Assembly (NCBI GenBank): GCA_947259285.1
Contig: CAMYMR010000010.1
Coordinates: 1 to 41,794 of the forward strand
Source of the DNA: an uncultured Woeseiaceae bacterium
GTDB lineage: Bacteria; Pseudomonadota; Gammaproteobacteria; Steroidobacterales; Woeseiaceae
Length of the DNA: 41,794 bases
Reading direction: 5' to 3'
Part shown: one piece after another, positions 14,868 to 23,558 of the stretch
Numbering within the stretch: position 1 is the first letter of the stretch
How the letters are laid out: the number at the start of each line of letters is the position of its first letter
Translations under genes and position numbers: made by a program
The notes under the pieces: model-generated
Told to the model about the DNA's origin: nothing
Database searches by the model: none
Seen by the model: the letters and a program-made list of their open reading frames with translations, nothing else

Positions 14868-15581
14868 TTAGAAGGCATATTCGAGGGACAAGGCGGTGTA
14901 GGTATCCGTCTCTTCCGTCAGCGCGGGCACATCGGTATTGTGCTTGGCCGTGAAGGACGCAACGAGCGCCAGGTTACCCGCGAGCTTCGCGGAAATCGCC
15001 GAGACAGACTCGAGATACGTATTCTCGCTACCCGATTCGACGGTCACATCCTGGCGAAACTCCGCCGTCTCGCTGAAAAGCCACTTGTAGTAGGCGCCGC
15101 CGCGGAAGATCGCCTCGTTTTCCGAGATACCGTCCTGCGTCTCGGACTGCCGCGCACCGAGGCCTGCCTCGACGTTCAGCAGGTGTCTGTCCGTCTTGAT
15201 CAGGCGACGACCGTAACCGATGGTCTGGGAAAACTGCGTGTCGAAGGCGCCGAAAACGTCTTTACGCCAGTCCAGCTGTCCGAATGCGAAGTTTGCATCC
15301 GTTATGTTCCATTCGGACTTCCAGCCGGCGGTATAGGCCTCCGCGGTACTCACCTCGTTCTCGGATGCTTTGATTGCAGACGCCTTGGCAAGATGCACCC
15401 ACTGCCCCGTCTTGTATCCGACTTCGAAGCCCGTATTCAGGGTCGAGGTCTCCGTATTTCCGGATGTCGCGAGGTAACCCAGCGTCGCTTTGCCGGTCCA
15501 GGGGCTTTCGGGCTCCTCCTGGGCCATCAATGAAAAGGGAATGATCGACGCCGCTGCGATCAAGGCTATACGCAATTTCAT
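14868..15581 (-). CDS. DUF481 (YdiY-type) outer-membrane beta-barrel protein
   Basis: 237 residues with a signal peptide (MKLRIALIAAASIIPFSLMA, cleavage before QEE). The mature part is a series of alternating amphipathic strands with family features GYLATSGNTETSTLNTGFEV and LFSETAEFRQDVTVESG, and it ends in phenylalanine (SLEYAF), the usual signal for barrel assembly. Members are salt- or stress-induced outer-membrane proteins of unknown substrate. It is monocistronic: its own terminator follows, and coq7 is divergent upstream. Confidence 0.9.
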   Translation of the reverse strand: MKLRIALIAAASIIPFSLMAQEEPESPWTGKATLGYLATSGNTETSTLNTGFEVGYKTGQWVHLAKASAIKASENEVSTAEAYTAGWKSEWNITDANFAFGQLDWRKDVFGAFDTQFSQTIGYGRRLIKTDRHLLNVEAGLGARQSETQDGISENEAIFRGGAYYKWLFSETAEFRQDVTVESGSENTYLESVSAISAKLAGNLALVASFTAKHNTDVPALTEETDTYTALSLEYAF

Positions 15582-15657
15582 GCCTGTAACTCCTGGAGAG
15601 AATCGGTGCTGGAAGCAAAAAGGCAGCGGAGTATACCGTCTGAGGCGAGCGGTTCGC

Positions 15658-15663
15658 TATACT
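15658..15663 (+). promoter_or_regulatory. -10 element of coq7, predicted leaderless GTG
   Basis: TATACT ends exactly seven bases before the GTG start at 15670, so the predicted transcription start is the G of the start codon. No Shine-Dalgarno is present. The -35 region is weak (around 15634-15641). Confidence 0.5.
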
Positions 15664-15669
15664 CCAATT

Positions 15670-16314
15670 GTGACAAAACGTGAACTCTCCCCGATCGACC
15701 GTCTGCTGGCCGGCGCCGGCGATGCCCTGCGCACCATCGCGGCGCCCGCCGGGCGTCCTGCTCGCGAAAATCCGGCCGGAATGATCCGGGAGACGGATTT
15801 GGATCCTCGAGCGAAATCGCACGCCGCCGGGCTGATGAGAGTCAATCATGCGGGTGAAATCGCGGCGCAGGCACTTTACAAAGGCCACGCAACGGTCGCT
15901 CGTGATGCGAGGATCGAAAAGCAGATGCAGCGCGCGGCGGCCGAAGAATCAGACCATCTTGCCTGGTGCGAGCAACGACTCCAGGAACTCGGTGAGGAGC
16001 CGAGTCGCTTGAGTCCCGTTTGGTACGCTGGCGCCTACGCCATCGGCGCGGTCAGCGGCATTCTGGGCGACAAATGGAGCCTGGGCTTTATTGCAGAAAC
16101 CGAGCGACAGGTCTGCGAACACCTGGACACGCATCTCGATGGCTTGCCGCCGCAAGACGCGAGGAGCCGTGCCATTATTGAACAAATGCGTGACGAGGAA
16201 GCCGAACACGGTGAAAATGCCGTCGAAGCCGGTGCCGCCGAACTGCCCGGTCCGGTCAAGACGCTGATGCGGTTGACGGCAAAAGTCATGACGAGGACGG
16301 CGTATTGGGTATAG
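15670..16314 (+). CDS. coq7: Coq7-type 3-demethoxyubiquinol 3-hydroxylase
   Basis: 214 residues, close to Pseudomonas Coq7 in length. A ferritin-like di-iron enzyme: the ligands are visible as Glu in LMRVNHAGEIAAQAL, ExxH in AAEESDHLAW, Glu in AETERQVCEHL and ExxH in DEEAEHGENA. It hydroxylates the demethoxy-ubiquinone ring (C6), the step done by UbiF in E. coli. The start is taken at GTG because homologues begin near SPIDRLL; upstream in-frame sequence (to 15490) lacks similarity and overlaps the divergent DUF481 gene. Followed by crp at 103 nt; the speD gene often found between coq7 and vfr/crp in Pseudomonas is absent. Confidence 0.94.
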   Translation: MTKRELSPIDRLLAGAGDALRTIAAPAGRPARENPAGMIRETDLDPRAKSHAAGLMRVNHAGEIAAQALYKGHATVARDARIEKQMQRAAAEESDHLAWCEQRLQELGEEPSRLSPVWYAGAYAIGAVSGILGDKWSLGFIAETERQVCEHLDTHLDGLPPQDARSRAIIEQMRDEEAEHGENAVEAGAAELPGPVKTLMRLTAKVMTRTAYWV

Positions 16315-16417
16315 GGCAGGCGGAAAAGACGATAAACCGCGTCGAAACACGGGCTTAGCTTGCCGTGACCGCTAAACTGTATTAAAACAGGACCGCAACA
16401 GGGGCGAGGATCAATCA

Positions 16418-17071
16418 ATGCAGACTACAGCCAAGAATCTCAGCGATGTGCCGGCAATCAATCGATTTCTGAGCTACTGCCGTGTGCGCACGGTGCCGTC
16501 GAAAACCGTGATGATCCATGCCGGCGACCTGCCCGACGTGCTCTATTACATCGTCGACGGTTCGGTCGAAGTCATGATCGAAGACGAAGATGGCAACGAA
16601 ATGGTGCTCGCCTACCTCAACAAGGGCCAGTTCTTTGGCGAGATGGGTCTTTTTTACGAGCAGCCCACGCGCAGCGCATGGGTGCGCACTCGCACCGAAT
16701 GTGAAATCGCCGAGATGACCTATCCGCGGTTTCGCCAGATCGCCAGCGAGAGCCCGGGTCTCGTATTCGAGCTTGCGACACAGCTTGCGACCCGCCTCGA
16801 TCGAACCAACCGCAAGTTGGGCGATCTTGCGTTCGTTGATGTTACCGGTCGAGTCGCGCACGCGATTATGGACCTCTGTAACGAACCGGACGCCATGACG
16901 CACCCGGACGGCATGCAGATTAAAGTCAGCCGCCAGGAATTGAGTCGCCTGGTCGGCTGCTCACGTGAAATGGCGGGGCGTGTGCTCAAGGTACTCGAAG
17001 AGCAAGGCCTGGTCTCGGCCAGCGGCAAGACGATCGTTGTCTATGGGGCACGCCCGAACCGCAAACTCTGA
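16418..17071 (+). CDS. crp: cAMP receptor protein (Crp/Vfr-type)
   Basis: 217 residues and very similar to E. coli CRP. The cyclic-nucleotide domain keeps the cAMP contacts GEMG (residues 74-77) and Arg-Ser (85-86) in FFGEMGLFYEQPTRSAWVR. The dimer helix reads TNRKLGDLAFVDVTGRVAHA, retaining the Thr and changing the neighbouring Ser to Asn. The C-terminal helix-turn-helix VSRQELSRLVGCSREMAGRV has the RE…GR recognition residues for TGTGA half-sites. It is a global activator of carbon and virulence-type regulons. A GAGGA site precedes the ATG. Confidence 0.95.
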   Translation: MQTTAKNLSDVPAINRFLSYCRVRTVPSKTVMIHAGDLPDVLYYIVDGSVEVMIEDEDGNEMVLAYLNKGQFFGEMGLFYEQPTRSAWVRTRTECEIAEMTYPRFRQIASESPGLVFELATQLATRLDRTNRKLGDLAFVDVTGRVAHAIMDLCNEPDAMTHPDGMQIKVSRQELSRLVGCSREMAGRVLKVLEEQGLVSASGKTIVVYGARPNRKL

Positions 17072-17097
17072 GATCGATGTCCGGATAACCGCGCTAT

Positions 17098-17290
17098 GTC
17101 AGGCATTGCCTGACGGCTGTGCCGGTTGGGCAGTTCTCCCTCATGGCTCAGGCGGCGCAACGGTACTTTGTTTCGACGAAGTAAAGCGCAGTGTCAGCGA
17201 GCCATGAGGAGAAATAAAGTACCGTTGCGATGCCTTCCGCTTTACTTCGGTCGAATTACCCAACCGGCACAGCCGTCAGACTACCAGTCT
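17098..17290. repeat. Interlocked inverted-repeat element between crp and rpe
   Basis: The outer arms are perfect 21-bp inverted repeats (17110-17130 and 17259-17279). Between them lie three further inverted pairs: B 17134-17149 with 17199-17213 (one bulge), C 17156-17169 with 17216-17229 (perfect 14 bp), and D 17172-17188 with 17238-17255 (one extra base). Their order is B C D B' C' D', so every pair crosses the other two and only one can fold at a time without a pseudoknot. Small hairpins overlap both ends: the palindrome GTCAGGCA-T-TGCCTGAC (17098-17114) and AGACT/AGTCT (17278-17290). There is no T-run, no reading frame and no clear target-site duplication. It lies between convergent genes and touches the rpe stop codon. 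Confidence 0.9.
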
Positions 17291-17957
17291 AAGTAGCAGA
17301 CGCTATCTCCGCTTTCATTGCGGCGATCGTCTTCGCGTAATCATCACTGCCAAATATTGCCGACCCGGCAACGAACGTGTCGGCTCCCGCCGCCGCGATT
17401 TCACCAATGTTATCGACCTTCACGCCACCGTCGATTTCCAGGCGAATGTCTCGCCCGCTGTCCATGATGATTTTCCTGGTCGCGCGGAGCTTGTCGAGGG
17501 CGGACGGAATGAATTTCTGACCGCCGAAGCCCGGGTTCACGGACATTAGCAATACCATATCGACCTTGTCGATCACATGGTCGAGCCAGGCCAGCGGCGT
17601 GGCGGGATTGAACACCAGCCCGGCCATGCAGCCGTGTTCATGGATCAGGCCAATGGAGCGGTCAATGTGTCGACTGGCCTCGGGATGAAACGTGATGTAG
17701 CTGGCGCCGGCCCTGGCAAAGTCAGGAATAATGCGATCGACGGGTTCAACCATCAGGTGCACATCAATGGGCGCTTCGATGCCGTAGCTTCGCAAAGCCT
17801 CGCAAATTAGCGGACCAATGGTCAGATTCGGGACAAAGTGATTGTCCATCACGTCGAAATGCACGATATCCGCGCCGGCTTCCAGCACGGCATTTACGTC
17901 GTCACCGAGACGGGCAAAATCAGCGGACAGTATCGAGGGGGCAATAAGTGGAGTCAC
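17289..17957 (-). CDS. rpe: Ribulose-phosphate 3-epimerase
   Basis: 222 residues. The TIM-barrel motifs are all visible: [31 protein letters not shown] with metal and catalytic residues, [25 protein letters not shown] and LEIDGGVK. It interconverts ribulose-5-phosphate and xylulose-5-phosphate. Downstream of djlA on the same strand with about 57 nt between; the stop codon overlaps the inverted-repeat element. Confidence 0.97.
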   Translation of the reverse strand: MTPLIAPSILSADFARLGDDVNAVLEAGADIVHFDVMDNHFVPNLTIGPLICEALRSYGIEAPIDVHLMVEPVDRIIPDFARAGASYITFHPEASRHIDRSIGLIHEHGCMAGLVFNPATPLAWLDHVIDKVDMVLLMSVNPGFGGQKFIPSALDKLRATRKIIMDSGRDIRLEIDGGVKVDNIGEIAAAGADTFVAGSAIFGSDDYAKTIAAMKAEIASAT

Positions 17958-18014
17958 GTTGATTCCTGATTGTGTCTGGTAGAACTCTACCTCAGTCGTC
18001 GAGATTGCGACAGC

Positions 18015-18809
18015 TCATCGTATCGAGCGCCGGGCTTTCAGCATCTCGTAGGCAACGCGAACCTCCCGGGTGCGGCGCTCAGCTTCGGCAAGTACCGCCT
18101 TGTCCGGATTACTGCCGGCAATCTTGTCCGGGTGATTTCGGTTCATCAGTCGCCGATACGCCTTCTTGATCTCGTCATTGCTTGCGTCGGGCGTCATGCC
18201 GAGCGCGTGGTACGCGCTCCGCACACGGGCCGCATCCGCGTCTCCGGCGGGCGATCGCCTGAATCCTTTTTGCGCCCGTATCATCGCCTCCAGCTGCGCG
18301 AGTTCGACGCGGCCAATGTCAAGTTCTGTGCAGACGATCCAGATGACCGCGCGCTCTTCCTTCTTTAACGGGTCCTTTGCCAGCACGACTTCAAGAAGCA
18401 GCCGCAGGAACAAGCTCCTGTGCGCGGCGCTCTTCAAACTGACCCGCCGCGCCTCGCGAATTGACTGCAACAACGGGAAGCCGGGTCGTTTGCCATCCTC
18501 GAACCAGTTAATTGCTCGGCGAACACTGGACGGACCGAGCCCCAGTCGATGCATGATCATGCGAGCCGCGCGAATCTCCTCTTCGGATACGCGCCCGTCA
18601 GTCTTGGCGAGATGGCCCATCGCCTGGAACAAAAAGCGAACAAAGTCGTCCGAAACGCGGCCAACCTTGGCTCCCTGCTCTTCAAAATTGCGGTAACGAT
18701 CGGCGAAGCCGCGATCGAACTGGTGGCCGAGGAATAGGCCCAGAACCGCGAACCAGGGCTTCAGCGTTGCAAGCCCTGCCAGCGTGCCAATAACTTTGCC
18801 CCAATACAC
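18015..18809 (-). CDS. djlA: DnaJ-like membrane co-chaperone DjlA
   Basis: 264 residues from the GTG at 18809. N-terminal membrane segment ([20 protein letters not shown], then [12 protein letters not shown]), a TerB-like helical domain in the middle ([20 protein letters not shown]), and a C-terminal J domain ([31 protein letters not shown] with the HPD tripeptide). It stimulates DnaK at the inner membrane. The GTG is chosen because E. coli DjlA begins MQYWGKIIG; the longer frame from 18848 adds unrelated residues. Confidence 0.9.
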   Translation of the reverse strand: MYWGKVIGTLAGLATLKPWFAVLGLFLGHQFDRGFADRYRNFEEQGAKVGRVSDDFVRFLFQAMGHLAKTDGRVSEEEIRAARMIMHRLGLGPSSVRRAINWFEDGKRPGFPLLQSIREARRVSLKSAAHRSLFLRLLLEVVLAKDPLKKEERAVIWIVCTELDIGRVELAQLEAMIRAQKGFRRSPAGDADAARVRSAYHALGMTPDASNDEIKKAYRRLMNRNHPDKIAGSNPDKAVLAEAERRTREVRVAYEMLKARRSIR

Positions 18810-18948
18810 TACAGATTCCGGACACCGGGTGACGAGGAGAGGGCCCATCCTAACGGTTGTTTAAGGCCATTCCTATGCTCTGTGCTTGCCTGCTCGTGGC
18901 CGAGAGGCGATCATCGCGTACAGTTCCTGAAACGGCGGGCGCTAAAAC

Positions 18949-19842
18949 GTGAACACCACGGACGTATTATTCGAGTCTTCGATACCCGAGCTACCCCTGC
19001 TGGGCAGAGGCAAGGTCCGCGATATCTACAATGTCGATGATCATCATCTCCTGATCGTAACCACGGACCGCCTTTCCGCCTACGACGTAGTACTGCCGGA
19101 CCCGATTCCCGGCAAAGGACAGGTGCTCACCAAGCTGTCGGTGTTCTGGTTTCGCATGATGGCCGATATTATCGATAACCAGTTGACAGACCTGACGGTG
19201 GATGACGTCGTAAAAGATCCTGCGCTGCGCCAACTGCTTCGAGGCCGTGCACTCGTCGTCAGACGTTTTCGACCGTTACCGATCGAGGCGGTTGTTCGTG
19301 GCTACCTGATTGGCTCCGGGTGGCGAGACTATCTCGCGACCGGCCAGGTCTGCGGCATCGATCTGCCCCGAGGCTTACAGCAGGCGCAGCAGTTACCGCA
19401 ACCGCTGTTTACACCGGCGAGCAAGGCGGCTGCCGGAGATCACGACGAAAACATAAGCTACGCGGCGGTAGTGGACCTCATCGGTGAGAAAATGGCGGCG
19501 CATGTACGCGATGTATCGATCCGGATTTACGAGCGCGCGGCAGCATTCGCATTACAGCGCGGCATCATCATCGCCGATACCAAGTTCGAATTTGGCCTCG
19601 ACGATGAGGGTCGCCTGCACATCATCGACGAGGCTCTAACCCCGGATTCATCGCGATTCTGGCCGGTCGACGGCTACATGCCTGGCATTAGCCCACCGAG
19701 CTTCGATAAGCAGTTCGTGCGCGACTATCTCGACACGCTGGACTGGGACAAGACGCCCCCGGGTCCGGAGCTTCCCGCAGACATTCTGCAACAGACCGGT
19801 GAAAAATACCGCGAAGCGCTGGATCGGCTGACCGGCCTGTAA
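18949..19842 (+). CDS. purC: Phosphoribosylaminoimidazole-succinocarboxamide synthase
   Basis: 297 residues, the longer PurC type. Contains [15 protein letters not shown] (ATP loop), [61 protein letters not shown] and [12 protein letters not shown]. It condenses CAIR with aspartate in de novo purine synthesis. Start GTG at 18949; an upstream TACAGT (18919-18924) would give a leader of about 18 nt. The next purine genes, purE and purK, lie 3.2 kb downstream. Confidence 0.96.
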   Translation: MNTTDVLFESSIPELPLLGRGKVRDIYNVDDHHLLIVTTDRLSAYDVVLPDPIPGKGQVLTKLSVFWFRMMADIIDNQLTDLTVDDVVKDPALRQLLRGRALVVRRFRPLPIEAVVRGYLIGSGWRDYLATGQVCGIDLPRGLQQAQQLPQPLFTPASKAAAGDHDENISYAAVVDLIGEKMAAHVRDVSIRIYERAAAFALQRGIIIADTKFEFGLDDEGRLHIIDEALTPDSSRFWPVDGYMPGISPPSFDKQFVRDYLDTLDWDKTPPGPELPADILQQTGEKYREALDRLTGL

Positions 19843-20029
19843 GCCCGCCTGCTCGCCAAAACGCGCCTGTAGACCTCGTCGTCGATCTCGGATCGAATCA
19901 GGCCCGGCGCGGTTCGGAGATTTCTCGAGCTTCGTGTGGAGTGCAGCGACGCATGAAATCCAGATTGAACGATTTTTATTCGGCATCTCAGGAAACAGCG
20001 CCGCGTCTCTCCGATGTACAATGCATCGC

Positions 20030-21346
20030 ATGATTATCGACGTAAGCGGTCAGATCGACAGATTCATTTGGGGCGACTCGCTCCACAAGTTCGGCCTGCC
20101 CGGGCGACTCCTGACCACCCTGTTGCAGCATATTTACGCCGTTCTACGCGATATGTTTGCGGGGCAACTCACGTTACGAGCGATGAGTCTTGTTTACACG
20201 ACGCTGCTATCGGTCGTGCCACTGATCGCATTCAGCTTTGCGCTGCTGAAGGGATTCGGCGTGGACCAGTTGCTGGAGGACAGGATGTACCTGCTGCTGG
20301 AACCGCTGGGCGAGAAAGGGCAGGAGATCACTGACAATGTAATGCGCTTGGTGAAGAACGTTAACGGCGGCCTGCTCGGCGGCGTCAGCCTGGCCTTCTT
20401 TATTTACACAGCCATATCGATGGTGCAGAAGGTCGAAGAAGCCTTCAACTATGCCTGGTATGTCAGCAAACCCAGAAGCTTCGCGCGACGTTTTACCGAA
20501 TACGTCTTCGTACTGACGATCGGACCCGTCGTCATCGTACTCGCCCTCGGCATGATCGGCTCGCTCCAGGACGAGGGCATCGTAAGGTACCTGCTCGAAA
20601 ATCAGATCGTCGGGCCGTTATTTGTTGCCACCAGCAAAGTAACGCCGTTCCTGCTCGTGAGTGGTGTATTCGCATTTCTCTACTGGTTCATGCCCAATAC
20701 CAAAGTCCGATTGAGCTCGGCATTCGTCGGCGGAGTCGCCGGCGGGTTTCTCTGGGCGACGTTGGGTGTACTTGTCGCCGCATTTATCGTCAATTCGGCG
20801 AGGACCATGACCGTTTACGGCGGCTTCGCGATCGCCATTATTGCGTTGATCTGGCTGTACCTGAACTGGCTCGTGCTGCTGGTGGGCGCGCAGCTCGCCT
20901 ATTACCACCAGAATCCTGCGTATTTGCGCATCGGCAGGCGCGAGCCGAAACTGTCCAGCAGTACTCGAGAACGTCTTGCGCTGAATATTATGCTGCTGGT
21001 TGGCCAGGCATTTCGCGACTCCGAGGCAAGCGTAACCATCGCTGACGTCAGCGAAAAGCTCCGCATCCCGTCAATCACGCTGGAGCCGATCGTCGCGGGT
21101 CTCGAAGGGAACGGCCTGCTGACATCAACAGAGAAAGAGGACCTGCTGCCGGGTCGCGATATGGCAGGGATCGCATTGAGTGACGTCCTTGCGGTCGTTC
21201 GAGAGTACGGCGAGACCGGCTCGATCAGCAAGCCACGCTGGTCGCCTGTCGTCGAGGAAATTGGCGACAGCCTCGACACCGCCGTTGCGTCGACCATCAA
21301 AGGAACGACACTTGCCGAACTGCTCGATCAAAAGCGGGAAGATTAG
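20030..21346 (+). CDS. yihY: YihY family inner-membrane protein with C-terminal extension
   Basis: 438 residues. The first 300 form the YihY/BrkB-type membrane domain with about six membrane segments (SLVYTTLLSVVPLIAFSFAL; WLYLNWLVLLVGAQLAYYHQ). The remaining 130 residues are soluble and look like a winged-helix domain (SVTIADVSEKLRIPSITLEP). Proteins of this family were once called ribonuclease BN, which is not supported; the function is unknown. The start is placed at 20030 rather than 19934 or 20021 because a TACAAT hexamer (20017-20022) predicts a transcription start at 20029, and the upstream extension is not family-like. The 187 nt upstream hold nothing else evident. Confidence 0.85.
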   Translation: MIIDVSGQIDRFIWGDSLHKFGLPGRLLTTLLQHIYAVLRDMFAGQLTLRAMSLVYTTLLSVVPLIAFSFALLKGFGVDQLLEDRMYLLLEPLGEKGQEITDNVMRLVKNVNGGLLGGVSLAFFIYTAISMVQKVEEAFNYAWYVSKPRSFARRFTEYVFVLTIGPVVIVLALGMIGSLQDEGIVRYLLENQIVGPLFVATSKVTPFLLVSGVFAFLYWFMPNTKVRLSSAFVGGVAGGFLWATLGVLVAAFIVNSARTMTVYGGFAIAIIALIWLYLNWLVLLVGAQLAYYHQNPAYLRIGRREPKLSSSTRERLALNIMLLVGQAFRDSEASVTIADVSEKLRIPSITLEPIVAGLEGNGLLTSTEKEDLLPGRDMAGIALSDVLAVVREYGETGSISKPRWSPVVEEIGDSLDTAVASTIKGTTLAELLDQKRED

Positions 21347-22701
21347 CTGCCCGCGATCGTCATTTCTTCAACCAGCAGCGAGCCGCAGCGCAGTCCGCCG
21401 CGGATATCCTGATCGCTGCCGATGGCAACGATACGCGGGTACAGATCCTTCAGGTTTCCCGCGATCGTCACCTCGTGAACAGGGTATTGAATTTCGCCAT
21501 TCTCGACCCAGTGCCCGACTGCTCCGCGCGAGTAATCGCCGGTCACGCCGTTGACGCCCTGCCCGATCAATTCTTCCACCAGGAAACCTGTGCCCATTTC
21601 CTTGATAAGCGAGGCTTTGTCGTGTTCACCGCCTGGAACGATAAGATTTTGCGCGCCGCCAGCATTGGCCGTCGTCTCGAGGCCCAGCCGCCGCGCCGAG
21701 TAGCTGCTCAGAATATAGCCGCGAAGTACACCGTCGGTTACGACATCGCGATCATAGGTCGCGACACCTTCCGCATCGTAGGCAGCGCTTGCCATCGCTT
21801 TTTCCAGGTGCGGCCGCTCCTGAATAGTGACGAAGTCCGGGAAGATCTTTTCACCAACGGCATCCAGAAGAAATGACGAACGACGGTACTGTGCGCCGCC
21901 GGCTATGGCGCCAATCGCGTGACCGAAAAATCCTCTTGCGAGCTCCGCGGTAAAAAGCACAGGCGCTTTGGTCGTCTTTATCTTGCGCGCGCCCAGGCGA
22001 CCGAGCACGCGTCGAGCCGAGGTCTCACCGACGTCGGCAGGCTTGACGAGGTCGTCAGGGTCGCGGGACGACGTGTAGTCATAGTCACGCTCCATCGCAC
22101 CGTCCGTCTCGGCCAGGACAACGCACGTGATGCCGTGCCGCGTCCGCGACACGCTGCCCAGGAAACCGTGCGAGTTCCCGTAGGCGCGCATACTTCGGTT
22201 CGTCGAAACCGTCGCGCCCTCAGAGTTGCTGATCCGCCTATCGAAATTCAGCGCAGCCGCCTCCGTTTCAATCGCAATTGCGATCGCGTCTGCCGCCTCG
22301 ATGGTCCACGGGTGATCGAGATCGAGATCCCTGATATCGGTACACATCAGTTTGGGGTCCGCGAGTCCCGCGTATTGGTCGCGTGCGGTCACGGTCGCAA
22401 ACGTGCATGCCTTTGACACAGCCTCCCTTATCGCCGGGGGTGAAATATCGGACGTGCTGGCGTTCCCCTTACAGGAGTCCTTGTAGACCGTAATGCCGAT
22501 GCCGCGATCGTTGGTGTATTCGAGGTTCTCGACGTCTCCGTGCCGCGCGGTTGCGGAGAGCCCGTTGTCATGGCTGACGGCAACTTCGGCCTGATCGGCA
22601 CCCTGCTTTCGCGCTTCAGCGAGCGCCATCTCCACGATGCGCTCAAGCTCATCCCGGCCCAGTGAACCGCGTCTGGCTGGCTTTCCCATGGTTTTCTGCA
22701 T
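21343..22701 (-). CDS. pmbA: Metalloprotease PmbA/TldE
   Basis: 452 residues, the partner of TldD. Family segments are the N-terminal GADQAEVAVSHDNGLSATAR, GIGITVYKDSCKGNAST, FGHAIGAIAGGAQYRRSSFL, and the C-terminal GLETTANAGGAQNLIVPGG and GAVGHWVENGEIQYPV. TldE lacks the HExxxH zinc site found in TldD and forms a heterodimer with it to degrade unfolded peptides (microcin B17 and CcdA processing in E. coli). The 3' end overlaps the yihY end by 4 nt (convergent). The gene is divergent from the short darP gene. Confidence 0.95.
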   Translation of the reverse strand: MQKTMGKPARRGSLGRDELERIVEMALAEARKQGADQAEVAVSHDNGLSATARHGDVENLEYTNDRGIGITVYKDSCKGNASTSDISPPAIREAVSKACTFATVTARDQYAGLADPKLMCTDIRDLDLDHPWTIEAADAIAIAIETEAAALNFDRRISNSEGATVSTNRSMRAYGNSHGFLGSVSRTRHGITCVVLAETDGAMERDYDYTSSRDPDDLVKPADVGETSARRVLGRLGARKIKTTKAPVLFTAELARGFFGHAIGAIAGGAQYRRSSFLLDAVGEKIFPDFVTIQERPHLEKAMASAAYDAEGVATYDRDVVTDGVLRGYILSSYSARRLGLETTANAGGAQNLIVPGGEHDKASLIKEMGTGFLVEELIGQGVNGVTGDYSRGAVGHWVENGEIQYPVHEVTIAGNLKDLYPRIVAIGSDQDIRGGLRCGSLLVEEMTIAGS

Positions 22702-22747
22702 CCTCTAGTGAGCCCCCGGCGGTGAATCCATCACATGATAGACTCCG

Positions 22748-22762
22748 CCGCAGATCCTGCGG
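22748..22762 (+). promoter_or_regulatory. Hairpin abutting the darP ribosome-binding site
   Basis: CCGCAG and CTGCGG pair around a 3-base loop, and the GGGGAGG site starts inside the 3' arm. Folding would mask the Shine-Dalgarno of the gene at 22779. Confidence 0.45.
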
Positions 22763-22778
22763 GGAGGTACTTTAGCCG

Positions 22779-23039
22779 GTGACAGAATTAAAGCCCAGCA
22801 AAAGCGCGAGAAAACGCGAGTTTCACGCGCTGCAGAAACTCGGCGAGGACCTGATCAAGTTGAAAGAGCCCGATCTCCTCGACATGGGGCTGGACGAGGA
22901 CCTGCTGGAAGCCGTCCTTGCGGCACGTCGTATCAAGTCCCACAGCGCCCTGCGTCGTCAGAAACAATACATCGGAAAGCTGATGCGCAAGGTGGATCCG
23001 GAGCCGATTCGCGCGGCACTTTCTCGTCTCTGCCTTTAG
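22779..23039 (+). CDS. darP: DarP/YjgA (DUF615), N-terminal half only
   Basis: 86 residues beginning with family sequence PSKSARKREFHALQKLGEDL and continuing AARRIKSHSALRRQKQYIGK, LMRKVDPEPIRAAL. The family is usually about 170-190 residues; everything after this point is absent and the frame ends at a TAG 25 nt before purE. The GTG start has a strong GGGGAGG site. DarP acts late in 50S subunit assembly. The missing half means either a natural short form or a truncated gene. In Pseudomonas yjgA sits between tldD and pmbA; here only the pmbA side is preserved. Confidence 0.8.
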   Translation: MTELKPSKSARKREFHALQKLGEDLIKLKEPDLLDMGLDEDLLEAVLAARRIKSHSALRRQKQYIGKLMRKVDPEPIRAALSRLCL

Positions 23040-23064
23040 TTCACGAGAGTGTTAGTATTTCGCG

Positions 23065-23553
23065 ATGGGGATTGACGTCGGCATAATTATGGGGTCCCGG
23101 TCGGACTGGGAAACGATGCGTCACGCGAGCGAGACACTCGAAACGCTCGGCGTGTCGTTCGAAGTCCGAGTCGTTTCGGCGCACCGAACGCCGGATCTCT
23201 TGTTCGAGTATGCGGCGTCCGCCGTTCCGCGCGGCCTGAAAGTCATCATTGCCGGCGCCGGCGGAGCCGCCCACTTGCCGGGCATGACCGCCGCGAAAAC
23301 GCGGCTGCCGGTATTGGGTGTCCCCGTCCGTTCGGAAGCGCTCAGTGGTATGGATTCATTGCTGTCGATCGCACAGATGCCGGCAGGAATACCGGTCGGC
23401 AGCATGGCTATTGGTCGCGCCGGCGCCGTCAACGCCGCGTTACTCGCCGCAGCGATGCTCGCCAACAACGATTCGGCAATCGCGTCGGCGCTCGACGAGT
23501 TTCGCAAGAATCAAACCGACCGGATCCTGGCGAACAGCGACCCGACAGAATAG
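23065..23553 (+). CDS. purE: N5-carboxyaminoimidazole ribonucleotide mutase
   Basis: 162 residues, class I PurE. Motifs [21 protein letters not shown] with the catalytic His, and [27 protein letters not shown]. It converts N5-CAIR to CAIR. The purK start lies 5 nt after its stop. No Shine-Dalgarno is seen; a TAGTAT hexamer (23053-23058) predicts transcription starting at the A of the ATG. Confidence 0.97.
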   Translation: MGIDVGIIMGSRSDWETMRHASETLETLGVSFEVRVVSAHRTPDLLFEYAASAVPRGLKVIIAGAGGAAHLPGMTAAKTRLPVLGVPVRSEALSGMDSLLSIAQMPAGIPVGSMAIGRAGAVNAALLAAAMLANNDSAIASALDEFRKNQTDRILANSDPTE

Positions 23554-23558
23554 CGAAG

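Noticed and set aside
19934-20029. Longer N-terminus for the yihY protein
   Set aside because: The added residues are not family-like, and a -10 hexamer sits just upstream of the ATG at 20030.
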